NCBI RefSeq assembly: GCF_002305895.1
Contig: NZ_CP022203.1
Span: 2,520,501 to 2,584,500, forward strand
DNA length: 64,000 nucleotides
Origin: Corallococcus macrosporus DSM 14697
GTDB taxonomy: Bacteria; Myxococcota; Myxococcia; Myxococcales; Myxococcaceae
Direction: 5' to 3'
The notes under the pieces were generated by a model, which was given only the letters and a program-made list of their open reading frames with translations, made no database searches and was not told the origin of the DNA. The translations under genes were made by a program, and so were the position numbers. Position 1 is the stretch's first letter, and each line of letters begins with the position of its first letter. Below are positions 8,177 to 16,694 of this stretch, in pieces.

Positions 8177-10840
8177 GTGCGTACGCCCACCGACCGGTAC
8201 CTTCCGCCGCGCCCTGACGCTTCCTCCGCCGTCCCACCCCAGCGCGGGCGGGTGGTGGTCATCGCGCCCACGCGCGCCGCGTGTGAAACCATCGAGCTGG
8301 CGCTCGGGCTGGAGCTGCGCACGTACCTGGAGGCGCACCACGGCGAGCGCCTCCGCGAGCTGGCCCGGAGCGGGCAGGGGTTCGGCATCGTCGCGGGCAC
8401 CGGCACGGGCAAGACGCTCGCCATCCGGCCCATCGCGGAGGAGCTCGTGGGGCGGCGGCCTCTGCGGGTGGCGGTGGTCAACCGCGAGCGGGAGGCCACC
8501 GCGGAGACGCCGCTCGCGGACGTGGTCATCGTCACCACCGGCATCGCGCGGCGCTGGTTCCAGGGCGGCGCCATCCGGCGCGAGGACACGCTCATCGTGG
8601 ATGAAATCCACCAGACCTCCGCCGAGCTGGAGCTGTGCCTGGCCCTGGGCAAGCGCGTGGGCTGCCGCTTCATCTGGCTGTCCGCCACCGTGGACCCGGC
8701 CTTCTACGCGCGCTACCTGGACAGCGCGGACGTGCTCCAGGTGTCCTCGTTCGATTCGAGGAAGGCGGCCCGCGTGGAGGTGGAGCGCCGCCAGCCGCTG
8801 TCCTTCCTCGACGAGGACTTCCTGCGGGACGTGCAGCGGCAGGGGCGCGGCGTGGGCGTGTTCCTGGCCACGCGCGCGGGCGTGGAGGAGGTGGCGGCCC
8901 ACGTCCGCGCGAACGCGCCGGCGCTCCACGCGGCGCACTACCACGGCGGCGAACCGCTGCGCGCCATCCGGCCCTTCCTGGAGGGCACGGCGCCCCGGCC
9001 CTTCGTGCTCGCGATGACGGCGGCGGGGCAGAGCGCGCTCAACGTGCCGGGGCTGGACACGGTCGTCATCGACGACATGCGCTTCACGAACCTGGTGGAG
9101 CGCGGCCGCAACGTCCTCACCCGCGTGCACCTGGGCAACAACGAGCTCCTGCAGATGGCGGGGCGCGTGCACGGGCGGGTGGAGAACGGGCGCGTCTTCA
9201 TCCTGAGCGACCGGCCCCTGCACTTCGCCTCGCTGCGGCCCACCGAGCCCGAGTTCCAGCTCGCGGGCGAGCCGGAGCGCGTGGCGCTCACCGCCGCGGC
9301 CCTGGGCGTGCGGGTGGATGCGCTGGAGCTGCCCGTGCCGCTGGACCTGAATGCCTATCGCCGGGCGCTCGCGAAGTTGCAGGCGCGCAACATCGTGGAC
9401 GCGGAAGGCCGGCTGTCCGACTACGGCCGCGCGGTGGAGGCCCTGCCCGTGGAGCGCCCGTGGGCGGAGCTCATCGTCAACGCGGAGGACGCGCTGCTGC
9501 CGGTGCTGGCGGTGTGCAGCTCGGTGGAGTCGCTGCACCGGATGACGCGCGAGGAGCGGAACCTGGACGGCCTGCTCGTGCCCGGCAGTGACCACCTGAC
9601 CGCGTACAACCTCTACGCCGAGGCCTTCCGTGAAGCGGGCGCGGTGGGGGAGGTGCAGGGGCTGCCGCGCCACGTCTTCCACGCGGAGAAGCTCGCGGCC
9701 TGGGCGGAGGCGCGTGGGGTGCTGGTGAAGGCCCTGGAGGACGCGGCGCTCGCGATGGCGAGCGTGTACCGGAGCGTGGGGCTGGAGCTCCCCGCGCGCA
9801 TGCCCTTCGCGGACTCGCGCGTCCACCGGCGCTTCTGCGACCTGCTCGCGCGCTTCATGCCCTTCGACCTGGTCATCGACGAGCGCACCGCCTGGGGCGA
9901 GGTCGCGCGCGTGTCGAAGACGAGCGTGTGCGGCAACCTGGGCGCGGTGGCGGGAACGCTGCGCTACTTCGCCGACCGCAACGGCGACTCGCAGGCCGGC
10001 ATCGAGGGCACCCAACTGCCCCAGTCCCTGCTGCGCCGCTACGCCCGCCGCCACGCCTCGGCGCCGGCGTACGACGGGCGCTTCCGCTCCATCGTACTCG
10101 TGACGCGGCGGGACTACTTCGGCTTCGAGCTTGAACGGGATGTGGAGGTGCTGCGCGCCTGGGGGCCGGAGCTCGCCAAGGCGGCCCGGCACGCGCTCGC
10201 CGAGGCGCTGGCGCAGGGGGAGGTCCCCCATCCCGCGGTGGACCGTCACCGGCTGGCCATCGCCGAGGTGCGCGAGCTGTGGCGGCGCTCGGGAGGGGTG
10301 ACCGCGCCGCTGGGCTTGCCGGAGCTGACCGCGCTCTACGAGGCGCAGCTCGAGGGCGTGGACACGCTCGACGACTTCAAGGCGCGCCCGCTGCGGCTCG
10401 AACTGGACGCGCTCGTGCCGCCCGCGACGCGTCAGGCGCTCCTGGCGCTCCCGGACACCGTGGAGGTGCGCGAGCACGTGGTGCCGCTCGAGTACGACGT
10501 GGAGCGGCTGGCGGATGGCGCACCGCGAGGCGTGGCGCGGCTGCGGCTTCCGGAGAAGCTCGCGCGCACGCTGGTGGAGGAGGAGCTGCCGCTGCTCGAC
10601 CGCCCCCTGCGCTTCAGCGTGTCCCGGGGACGGAGAGGCGTGCTCCAGGCTCGCTCCCTCCTGGAGCTCCAAGAGCTGCTCGACCTGCCCTGGATGCCGG
10701 ACGAGCTCGCCGAGGCCACCCGTGAGCGTCCGCGCCCGCGGCAGGACCGGGAGCGCGGCGCCCCCGGACGTGGGGGGCACCGGGGTCCCCAGGGCAAGGG
10801 CCCCAGGAATGGACGGCGGCCGGGCGGACGGCGGCGCTGA
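8177..10840 (+). CDS. DEIH-box ATP-dependent helicase (HrpA/HrpB-like) with Arg/Gly-rich tail
   Basis: 887 residues. Motif I GTGTGKT at 74-80, motif II DEIH at 142-145, motif III SAT at 169-171, and motif VI-like QMAGRVHGR at 326-334 mark an SF2 DEAH/RHA helicase. The second half carries a winged-helix/ratchet-like region and a long family-specific domain ending in a basic, Gly/Arg/Pro-rich tail (about 845-887) likely to bind RNA. HrpA/HrpB-type proteins remodel RNA or ribonucleoprotein; the lack of recognisable OB-fold and HrpB_C blocks means it is a divergent member, so no symbol is given. It is transcribed alone, divergent from the aldo/keto reductase. Confidence 0.88.
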   Translation: MRTPTDRYLPPRPDASSAVPPQRGRVVVIAPTRAACETIELALGLELRTYLEAHHGERLRELARSGQGFGIVAGTGTGKTLAIRPIAEELVGRRPLRVAVVNREREATAETPLADVVIVTTGIARRWFQGGAIRREDTLIVDEIHQTSAELELCLALGKRVGCRFIWLSATVDPAFYARYLDSADVLQVSSFDSRKAARVEVERRQPLSFLDEDFLRDVQRQGRGVGVFLATRAGVEEVAAHVRANAPALHAAHYHGGEPLRAIRPFLEGTAPRPFVLAMTAAGQSALNVPGLDTVVIDDMRFTNLVERGRNVLTRVHLGNNELLQMAGRVHGRVENGRVFILSDRPLHFASLRPTEPEFQLAGEPERVALTAAALGVRVDALELPVPLDLNAYRRALAKLQARNIVDAEGRLSDYGRAVEALPVERPWAELIVNAEDALLPVLAVCSSVESLHRMTREERNLDGLLVPGSDHLTAYNLYAEAFREAGAVGEVQGLPRHVFHAEKLAAWAEARGVLVKALEDAALAMASVYRSVGLELPARMPFADSRVHRRFCDLLARFMPFDLVIDERTAWGEVARVSKTSVCGNLGAVAGTLRYFADRNGDSQAGIEGTQLPQSLLRRYARRHASAPAYDGRFRSIVLVTRRDYFGFELERDVEVLRAWGPELAKAARHALAEALAQGEVPHPAVDRHRLAIAEVRELWRRSGGVTAPLGLPELTALYEAQLEGVDTLDDFKARPLRLELDALVPPATRQALLALPDTVEVREHVVPLEYDVERLADGAPRGVARLRLPEKLARTLVEEELPLLDRPLRFSVSRGRRGVLQARSLLELQELLDLPWMPDELAEATRERPRPRQDRERGAPGRGGHRGPQGKGPRNGRRPGGRRR

Positions 10841-11041
10841 CCGGACCTCGGTGGGGCCGGGGATGGCCCTGGTCGCGTCGCGGCGTGACGCTCGTGCGTC
10901 CCGCTCGCACGCGGCCAGGAGCCGCCGGGCCTCCCAAGCCCGTCCAGGCCCATGAGCGGGGCCGGTGGCTCGCCGATTGCTACCTCGTGGACCTGGTTGG
11001 GCCGTCGTCCCATTCACTGACACCTCCCAGGTCTTGGATGC

Positions 11042-11458
11042 ATGCTGACCCTCCGCTCCGAACAGCTTCGGGTGCTGGATGCCCACCGGCAGGACGCGTT
11101 CCTGTCCGAGTTGGAAGGCCATCTCCAGCGTCACTTTCCCGCCTTCGTGGCCATGCAGCCCCGCGAATCGCTGCGCGAGTCCCTTCGCAAGGCGGTTGAA
11201 GCGGCGACCTCCGTGGGACTGGAGACCCGGGGGGACGTGAGCGTCTACGTCAACCTCTGCGCGGTGCTCGGGTGGGATTTCGCGGCCGAGCCCCAGAGCG
11301 CATGGCTCGATGCCTTGCTTCGTGATGCGTCCGTTCCCTCGGCCTCGCACCGGCTCCAACTGGGAGTTCAGGAGCTCAAGAGGCGCTTGGCGCTCGAGGC
11401 TCAGCAGCGCGAGGCCCGGCATCGATTCGAGTCGTCCAACGACACGGAGCGGCCCTGA
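11042..11458 (+). CDS. Small helical protein of type VI effector-type operon
   Basis: 138 residues from ATG 11042; the ribosome site is weak. It is all-helical and charged with no signal peptide: MLTLRSEQLRVLD, HFPAFVAM, and a closing coiled stretch of Leu, Lys and Arg. Proteins of this shape, starting with a LTLR-x-EQ segment and a HFP motif, commonly precede LysM/peptidoglycan-binding proteins in type VI secretion accessory clusters (from general knowledge of such loci). Its stop overlaps the next start (TGATG), so the two are translationally coupled. A chaperone or adaptor role for the downstream nuclease is an inference; no VgrG or PAAR gene is nearby. Confidence 0.7.
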   Translation: MLTLRSEQLRVLDAHRQDAFLSELEGHLQRHFPAFVAMQPRESLRESLRKAVEAATSVGLETRGDVSVYVNLCAVLGWDFAAEPQSAWLDALLRDASVPSASHRLQLGVQELKRRLALEAQQREARHRFESSNDTERP

Positions 11459-12483
11459 TGTTCACGACTCCCCTGAGCGTCTCATCCTTCCAGTTGGATA
11501 CGGCGAACACCCAGTCGTGGAACACCTTCGGGAGTACGCCGGTGCATGGCTCCACGGTGCCGTGCCAGCGCGTGGACAAGAAGGCCATCGAGGTCACGGT
11601 CATCGACCTCCTGGGGCGGGTACTCGAGGGTCAGGTGCTCGAGCTGGCGTGGGGCCAGCAGGTGTACCGGCTGATGAGCAATACCTTCGGAGCGGTGCGC
11701 TTCGAGGGGCTGGAGGCATCCAGCTACCCACTGACCTTGTTGGGCCTGGACCGGCATGCGCTGGAGGCTCCGGTGGCCGAGCCCCTCTCGTCGATGCGGT
11801 TGCAGAGTCATCAGCCAGCGGCGTGGGATGCCCTCGGGCCCCTGTCCTGCCCGGCGAGCGAGCACGTCGTGCAGCCAGGTGAAGGGGTGGACAAGATCGC
11901 GCTTCAATGGGGGCTCCTCCCCGAGACCATCTGGGACGCTCCTCAGAACGGGGCGCTGCGAGCCCGGTTGCGGCGGCGGAACCAGCTCATTCCAAACGAC
12001 ACGCTCTACATCCCTCCCCGGGAGGCTTTGACCTTCCAGGCCTCGACGGGATGTCATTATGTGCTGCGTTTCAATGGCGGCCTGTCTCGCCTGAGGTTGC
12101 GCCTGGCGGTCGGGTTCGAGCCGCAGGACGGCATCCCCTACTTGCTGGAGGTGCCGGACGCCCCCACGCAGCAAGGGACCACGAAGGACGGGTACATCGA
12201 CACGGTGGTCCCCACCCGGACGACACGCGTGACGCTGGTCCTCGACCAGGGCGCGCTGCGCATCGACCTTCCCGTGGACACCTTGTTGCCGCTGACGGAC
12301 GACCGGGGTGTCCAGCAACGGCTTCGCAACCTGGGGTTCCCGTGTGAGTCCTCGGATGGCACCTTCGACGACGCGGCGAAGGCCGTACTGCATCGCTTCC
12401 GGTCTGGACTCTCCCTGCCTCATTCGGACGTCATCGATGACGACGTCCGCGGGGCGCTCTACTCCCTCCATGACAAAGGGTGA
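11458..12483 (+). CDS. LysM and peptidoglycan-binding domain protein (type VI effector-associated)
   Basis: 341 residues; ATG 11458 overlaps the previous stop. Residues about 45-100 form a small beta domain (VTVIDLLGRVLEGQ, TFGAVRFEGL). About 140-185 is a LysM-like module: EHVVQPGEGVDKIALQWG, IWDAP, RNQLIPNDTLYIPP. After another beta domain, about 275-338 matches a PG_binding_1 module (RGVQQRLRNLGFPC, DGTFDDAAKAVLHRF, LYSLHDKG). This order is the usual one in LysM proteins encoded beside VgrG/PAAR or cargo effectors of type VI systems. No signal peptide is present, so cell-wall contact would be reached through a secretion machine. The next gene starts three bases downstream, suggesting that this protein helps deliver or load the nuclease. 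Confidence 0.8.
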   Translation: MFTTPLSVSSFQLDTANTQSWNTFGSTPVHGSTVPCQRVDKKAIEVTVIDLLGRVLEGQVLELAWGQQVYRLMSNTFGAVRFEGLEASSYPLTLLGLDRHALEAPVAEPLSSMRLQSHQPAAWDALGPLSCPASEHVVQPGEGVDKIALQWGLLPETIWDAPQNGALRARLRRRNQLIPNDTLYIPPREALTFQASTGCHYVLRFNGGLSRLRLRLAVGFEPQDGIPYLLEVPDAPTQQGTTKDGYIDTVVPTRTTRVTLVLDQGALRIDLPVDTLLPLTDDRGVQQRLRNLGFPCESSDGTFDDAAKAVLHRFRSGLSLPHSDVIDDDVRGALYSLHDKG

Positions 12484-12486
12484 TCC

Positions 12487-14898
12487 ATGGCTGGCCCCCT
12501 GACCGTTGCCCAGATACTCAAGAAGCGGCGTCAGGCGCAGCAAGCGCTCCACCAGGAAGCGCTCTCCGTGGTGAACCACCGGAGCGCGGCCCTCTCAGAC
12601 CCGGAAGGCCATACGACGGTCATCAACCTTCCGCTGCCCCCCGCGGTGTTCACGGTGGTGAGCTGGAACGTGCAGACCTTCGAGGCTGGGAAGAGCCTGG
12701 GGAATCCCTTCGTCAACAAGGTCATCAACCGGGTGCTCGAGGCCGTGTCCGCGGACGTCTGCATCCTGCTGGAGAGCCGTTCGGACTCCTACGTCAACAT
12801 GAACGCCATCGAGACCGGCCATGTTGGAGTCAAGGGGTGGAAGCAGGCGGCGGACGAGGAAGAGCAGGACGACGACGATGAAGGCGATGAAGAGGATGAT
12901 GACGGAGGGGTTGTCGCGGTCGACGAGGACGATGATGACGCCATCGATGAGGATGATGATGGCGCGCCGTTGGACCTGCTCGACGGCGGCGAGCCGCTGA
13001 CCTATCAGCAGAACGTCAGCGAGATGACGGGGAAGCGCTGGCTGCCACCCAAGGCGCTCTGCATCTATGAGCCAGCCATGGTGAAGCTGCAGCGGGATGT
13101 GCGTGATTTGTCCCGCATCGCGACGCTCAAGAAGAAGAAGAAGCTCACCAAGAAGGAAACGGCGGCCCTCAAGCGGCTCAGGAAGAAGCGGGACAAGAAC
13201 CTGGAGGCGGATGATGGTTATTACGACGTCGCGAAGCGGGCACGCAAACACGCGGGCCAGAAGAAGTTCCTGGGGAACTACGGCTATTTCCCCAAGCTGA
13301 CCAAGGCGCTGTGTGTCACGGAGCAGGGCGCGCCCACCCAGACCTGGCTCGAACACCTGCGCGACGAGTCCTTCACGCTCGTGAGGGATTACTACCAGCT
13401 CGTGTACGTCAAGGACGACTGGAGCGAGCAGGTCCTCGACTGGAGCGTGGATATCTCCTCGTGCCCGGCGAAGGACAACTGGCGCTTCATGCTTCGTTTG
13501 AAGAAGTGCACGTGTGGTGAGTCCCTGGGCTCTGGCTCCTGTGGGTTCTGCGAGGAGCTGGGGGCCTACACCACGTCGCTCCAGAATCTGCGGCAGGCCG
13601 TGGACTCGCTCACGTTCTACATGTGTACCTGCCAGGAGAGCTATTCCATCCTCCTGCGACAGGAGACGGACGTGATGAACTCCAGCACGGCCGGCGTCTG
13701 GGTGAAGGACAAGCTCGTGTCGGTGAAGTCCGCCGCGGCGCGGCTGGTGATGCGTGCGCCCGACGAGCTGGACACGTCCCATGGAAAGCCGGTCCTCAAG
13801 GCGGGGACGCTCCTGGGATACCAGGACAACAGCATCGGGTTCTACGGCCGCTGCCCCTATCTCCTCCCGGTCGAGCTGTGGCTGCCGTATCGCGGCACCA
13901 GCCAGATGATGTACCTGGTGGCCTTCCATGGCCCGTTTGGTGCGTCCACCAACGCCGGCGTGGAGCTTCGCGCGGCCGCGATGCGCGAGTTGATGAGCGC
14001 CGGCACGGAGCCGTCGAAGGCGCTGGATGACGAAGAGAACGTGATGGTCATTGGTGACTTCAACCTGGACTGGGCTCCGGACGCCCCGAAGCCCAACGGG
14101 CATCAGAAGATCGCCAACGCCCTGTACAAGGATTTCAACAAGCGGGGCTTCAGTGCGCTCATCCCGGATGGCATCGCGACCTCCTTGGCGAGCATCCATG
14201 GGGCCGCGAAGTGGAAGCAGAAGGGGCCAGACACCGCTTCCTTCACCAGCAGTGCCTATGACAACTGCTTCCTCAAGGGGAGCGAGCTGAAGTCGCACGT
14301 GGCCTCCGCCGCGGTGCTGGACGTCATCTCCTGGATTGAGGAGAACCTCTCGGAGTTCAAGCTCCCGGACGACGACCCCCAGAAGGGAAAGCTTGGAACG
14401 CTCTCCAAGAAGCACCAGGCGTTCTACATCTACCGGAAGTACGTGAGTGACCACCTGCCCATCGTCTGTGATTTCCTGGTGGCGCCCATCTCCCCGCACA
14501 CCAAGGCGCTGCGGGCGCGGGCGCGGGCGCTGGAGAACCCGAATGTGCACCGCGCGGGAGTGGAGCGGACGGTCGCGTTGCTGCGCTCCGTCACCCGGCC
14601 CTCCATGGAGGCCGTGTTCCACTTTGACGAGATGCTCGACTTCGACGTCACGACCACGACCGTGGACCAGTACCTGCCTGTCTATGACGGAGAGACGCGC
14701 GTCGCGACCTGCGTGGGCCAGGTGGACCGGCACCAGGACGGATACCTCATCCTGAAGTGTGAGCCATTCCAGGGGCAGATTCTCTGGACGTCGTGGCGGC
14801 CAATGGCGCGGCCGCGCGGGTTGGACTTGTTCCTGCGGATCCACCCTCCGGGCACGCGCGTCCAGTGGAAGATGCGCAATCCCCGGCCAGCGACGTAG
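12487..14898 (+). CDS. Large EEP-superfamily nuclease, putative secreted effector
   Basis: 803 residues with an AAAGGG site. The endonuclease/exonuclease/phosphatase fold is shown by VVSWNVQTFEAG (Asn61), ILLESRSD (Glu96), VIGDFNLDW (Asp524, Asn526) and YVSDHLPIV (Asp655, His656): all the metal and catalytic positions of DNase I-like enzymes. Between Glu96 and the GDFN motif lies a very long insert: an acidic run at 122-158 almost entirely Asp/Glu, a Lys-rich helix, and a cysteine cluster CxC-x8-CxxC at 341-355 with another CxC at 380-382, a likely metal ribbon. A C-terminal beta domain follows the nuclease. Linkage to the LysM gene suggests toxic cargo for DNA or phospho-lipid attack. An immunity gene is not obvious. 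Confidence 0.8.
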   Translation: MAGPLTVAQILKKRRQAQQALHQEALSVVNHRSAALSDPEGHTTVINLPLPPAVFTVVSWNVQTFEAGKSLGNPFVNKVINRVLEAVSADVCILLESRSDSYVNMNAIETGHVGVKGWKQAADEEEQDDDDEGDEEDDDGGVVAVDEDDDDAIDEDDDGAPLDLLDGGEPLTYQQNVSEMTGKRWLPPKALCIYEPAMVKLQRDVRDLSRIATLKKKKKLTKKETAALKRLRKKRDKNLEADDGYYDVAKRARKHAGQKKFLGNYGYFPKLTKALCVTEQGAPTQTWLEHLRDESFTLVRDYYQLVYVKDDWSEQVLDWSVDISSCPAKDNWRFMLRLKKCTCGESLGSGSCGFCEELGAYTTSLQNLRQAVDSLTFYMCTCQESYSILLRQETDVMNSSTAGVWVKDKLVSVKSAAARLVMRAPDELDTSHGKPVLKAGTLLGYQDNSIGFYGRCPYLLPVELWLPYRGTSQMMYLVAFHGPFGASTNAGVELRAAAMRELMSAGTEPSKALDDEENVMVIGDFNLDWAPDAPKPNGHQKIANALYKDFNKRGFSALIPDGIATSLASIHGAAKWKQKGPDTASFTSSAYDNCFLKGSELKSHVASAAVLDVISWIEENLSEFKLPDDDPQKGKLGTLSKKHQAFYIYRKYVSDHLPIVCDFLVAPISPHTKALRARARALENPNVHRAGVERTVALLRSVTRPSMEAVFHFDEMLDFDVTTTTVDQYLPVYDGETRVATCVGQVDRHQDGYLILKCEPFQGQILWTSWRPMARPRGLDLFLRIHPPGTRVQWKMRNPRPAT

Positions 14899-14928
14899 CG
14901 CGGGGAGGGTGTCCAGGCGCCTGGCGGC

Positions 14929-15768
14929 TCAGCTCGTACGGAGGGCTCGCCGCCGGGGCTCAACGCGCGGGCGGAGCGAGGCGCTCGCCGCCGCTTCGTC
15001 CATCACCTCGTCCTCGCCATTCAAGTGGATGCGGTAGGCGATGGGCGCGTGGTCAATCATCCTCCACTGGTTGTAGCCGGGAATCGGAGGAATGGCCTCG
15101 ATGCGGCTGACGTCGGAGGACCTCCACAGATAGTCGAGCGTCTCGGTCTTGAGCGCTCCGGACTTCTTTTGCTTGCCATACGTGGCCAGAAGTCCAGGGT
15201 TGACCGGCGTCCAGTCGAACAAATCCTTGATTTCGCCCGACAGGCCCGGCTGATAGGCGCTCCCAGCGAGCTGCTCCCAGGGATAGTTCATGTCGCCCAG
15301 GAGCACCGCCGGCTGTTGCTCCTGGTTGAGCTCGGCGATGTCGCCGAAAATCTCATCAGGGGCCTGTTGGCGGTTGGCGATGATGTGGACGCCGCCCACG
15401 GTGAGGCCGCGCACCCGCACCCGCAACACGGGGCGTTTCTGGCTGGCCCCGACGACCTCAATCCGGGGATTCAACTCCTCACGCCACATGATGATGTAGG
15501 AACACGGGCTCGGGTTGTTGTTCCGGTCACCCGCGGGGATGTAGCGCGCCTGGTAGCCGCTGACCCTCGAGAGGAACGCGGCCATCGGGCCTCCTCCCTG
15601 GGACACCTCGGACAGGAAGATGAGCGACGGCACGGCCTGGTGGGCGCGGACGGTGTCGTGGATCCACCGCAGGAGCTGCTCGCAACACCAGATGCAGCGG
15701 CTCTGGGGCCCCTCGGCGGAGGACTCCAGGCCACTGGCCCGCTGGGTGTTCCAATACGCGACAATCAC
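14929..15768 (-). CDS. Second EEP-superfamily nuclease/phosphatase
   Basis: 279 residues. GTG 15768 is chosen: it follows GGAGGAGC and overlaps the upstream stop (GTGA), and the fold begins right there with IVAYWNTQRAS. Key residues are Asn7, Glu54 (IFLSEV), Asp159/Asn161 (VLLGDMNYPW) and Asp239/His240 (MIDHAPIAYRI), so the DNase I-like centre is complete. It is compact and lacks the inserts of the 803-residue EEP protein encoded 30 bases away on the other strand. It has no signal peptide. CdtB-like genotoxins, sphingomyelinases and DNases share these motifs and cannot be told apart here. As last gene of a five-gene operon it may be an effector. Confidence 0.82.
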   Translation of the reverse strand: MIVAYWNTQRASGLESSAEGPQSRCIWCCEQLLRWIHDTVRAHQAVPSLIFLSEVSQGGGPMAAFLSRVSGYQARYIPAGDRNNNPSPCSYIIMWREELNPRIEVVGASQKRPVLRVRVRGLTVGGVHIIANRQQAPDEIFGDIAELNQEQQPAVLLGDMNYPWEQLAGSAYQPGLSGEIKDLFDWTPVNPGLLATYGKQKKSGALKTETLDYLWRSSDVSRIEAIPPIPGYNQWRMIDHAPIAYRIHLNGEDEVMDEAAASASLRPRVEPRRRALRTS

Positions 15769-16694
15769 CTGCGCTCCTCCGCGGCCCGGGGCCGGAACGG
15801 ACGGGCGGCGACTCGCGTGCGCGGGAAGCCCGGGCGCGCCGGGAGCAGGGCCTGCTTCGCGGCGGCCAGCGTGGAGAGGTCCGTCAGGTTGTAGGGCCCT
15901 TGCAGCACCACCGGGGACAGCCCGTTGACGATGCTGGAGAGCACCTCGCCGTTCGGCGCGAGCACGCTCACCATGTCCATCATCTGCCACTTGAGGAACA
16001 TCTGCGTGTGGTCCGCGGTGGCGGTGAGGGTGTCGGAGACGTAGGCGGTGTACTCGGTGCTGAGGGACACCTCCTGGAAGCTGGTGGAGCTGGCGCTCAG
16101 GCTGGCGGAGATGCCCACGGACATGGGGCCCCAGCCCGCGCTCGCGCTGGCGCCGAGCGAAGCGGAGACGGTGTCGGTGGTCGACGACGTCTGCTGCATG
16201 TTCGAGGTGGACGTGCTGCTGACCGTCTGCGTCTCACCCGGCGCGATGGTGTAGGACTCGGGCAGGCGCCGCCAGTACTGCTCACGAATCGTGCGGTTGC
16301 GGTTCTTCAGCAGGCCCGCCGCCACGAGGACGCGTGGGGAGTCCGGGGGAATGATGACCGCGGAGGTGGGCTGCGGCGGCAGGCCGATGTCGTTGGGGGC
16401 CACCATGAAGTTGGGCCCGAAGAAGACGCTGGCGATGCTGGAGGTGATGTCGCACACGCCGATGAACGAGCCCGTGTGGAGGCAGGACCAACTGACGTAG
16501 TCCCCATTGGCCACCCAGAAGTTGGCCGCGTAGCCCGCGGGCACCACGCCCATGGCGCACCGGGCGCCGTCCTCGGTGAGGTAGAAGAGCTGCGCGTCCA
16601 CGGGCAGGTTGTTCCAGAAGCGCACGGAGCGCATGCCGCCGGTGGGTGCCGAGCTCAGGGTGCCCGCGAGAGCCTGCTGGTAGATGGGGTTCAT
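15765..16694 (-). CDS. Ser/Thr-rich protein, VHL-beta-like N-domain and possible pore-forming region
   Basis: 309 residues; ATG 16694 overlaps the preceding stop (ATGA) and its own stop overlaps the nuclease start. There is no signal peptide. Residues about 20-70 (VRFWNNLPVDAQLFYLTEDG, then VVPAGYAANFWVANGDYVSW) resemble the VHL beta domain, a small binding sandwich. The middle, about 150-235, is a long alternating Ser/Thr stretch (TQTVSSTSTSNMQQTSSTTD, GWGPMSVGISASLSASS, TEYTAYVSDTLT) like the insertion loops of aerolysin-type beta-pore toxins. The C-terminus is basic. Both domain ideas are by-eye inferences. Its place between a glycosyltransferase and an EEP nuclease fits a toxin-delivery role, but this is untested. 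Confidence 0.65.
   Translation of the reverse strand: MNPIYQQALAGTLSSAPTGGMRSVRFWNNLPVDAQLFYLTEDGARCAMGVVPAGYAANFWVANGDYVSWSCLHTGSFIGVCDITSSIASVFFGPNFMVAPNDIGLPPQPTSAVIIPPDSPRVLVAAGLLKNRNRTIREQYWRRLPESYTIAPGETQTVSSTSTSNMQQTSSTTDTVSASLGASASAGWGPMSVGISASLSASSTSFQEVSLSTEYTAYVSDTLTATADHTQMFLKWQMMDMVSVLAPNGEVLSSIVNGLSPVVLQGPYNLTDLSTLAAAKQALLPARPGFPRTRVAARPFRPRAAEERR

Noticed and set aside
8165-11422. Open frame of over 1000 codons on the minus strand across the helicase gene
   Set aside because: It is His/Arg/Gln-rich with no domain, runs antisense to a helicase with all motifs, and arises from the codon pattern of GC-rich DNA.
12595-14844. Long minus-strand open frame across the large EEP nuclease gene
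   Set aside because: Low-complexity antisense shadow; the plus frame has the complete EEP motif set and a ribosome site.
14913-14924. 12-base palindrome CCAGGCGCCTGG as a terminator
   Set aside because: No loop can form without losing most of the stem; more likely chance or a protein site.
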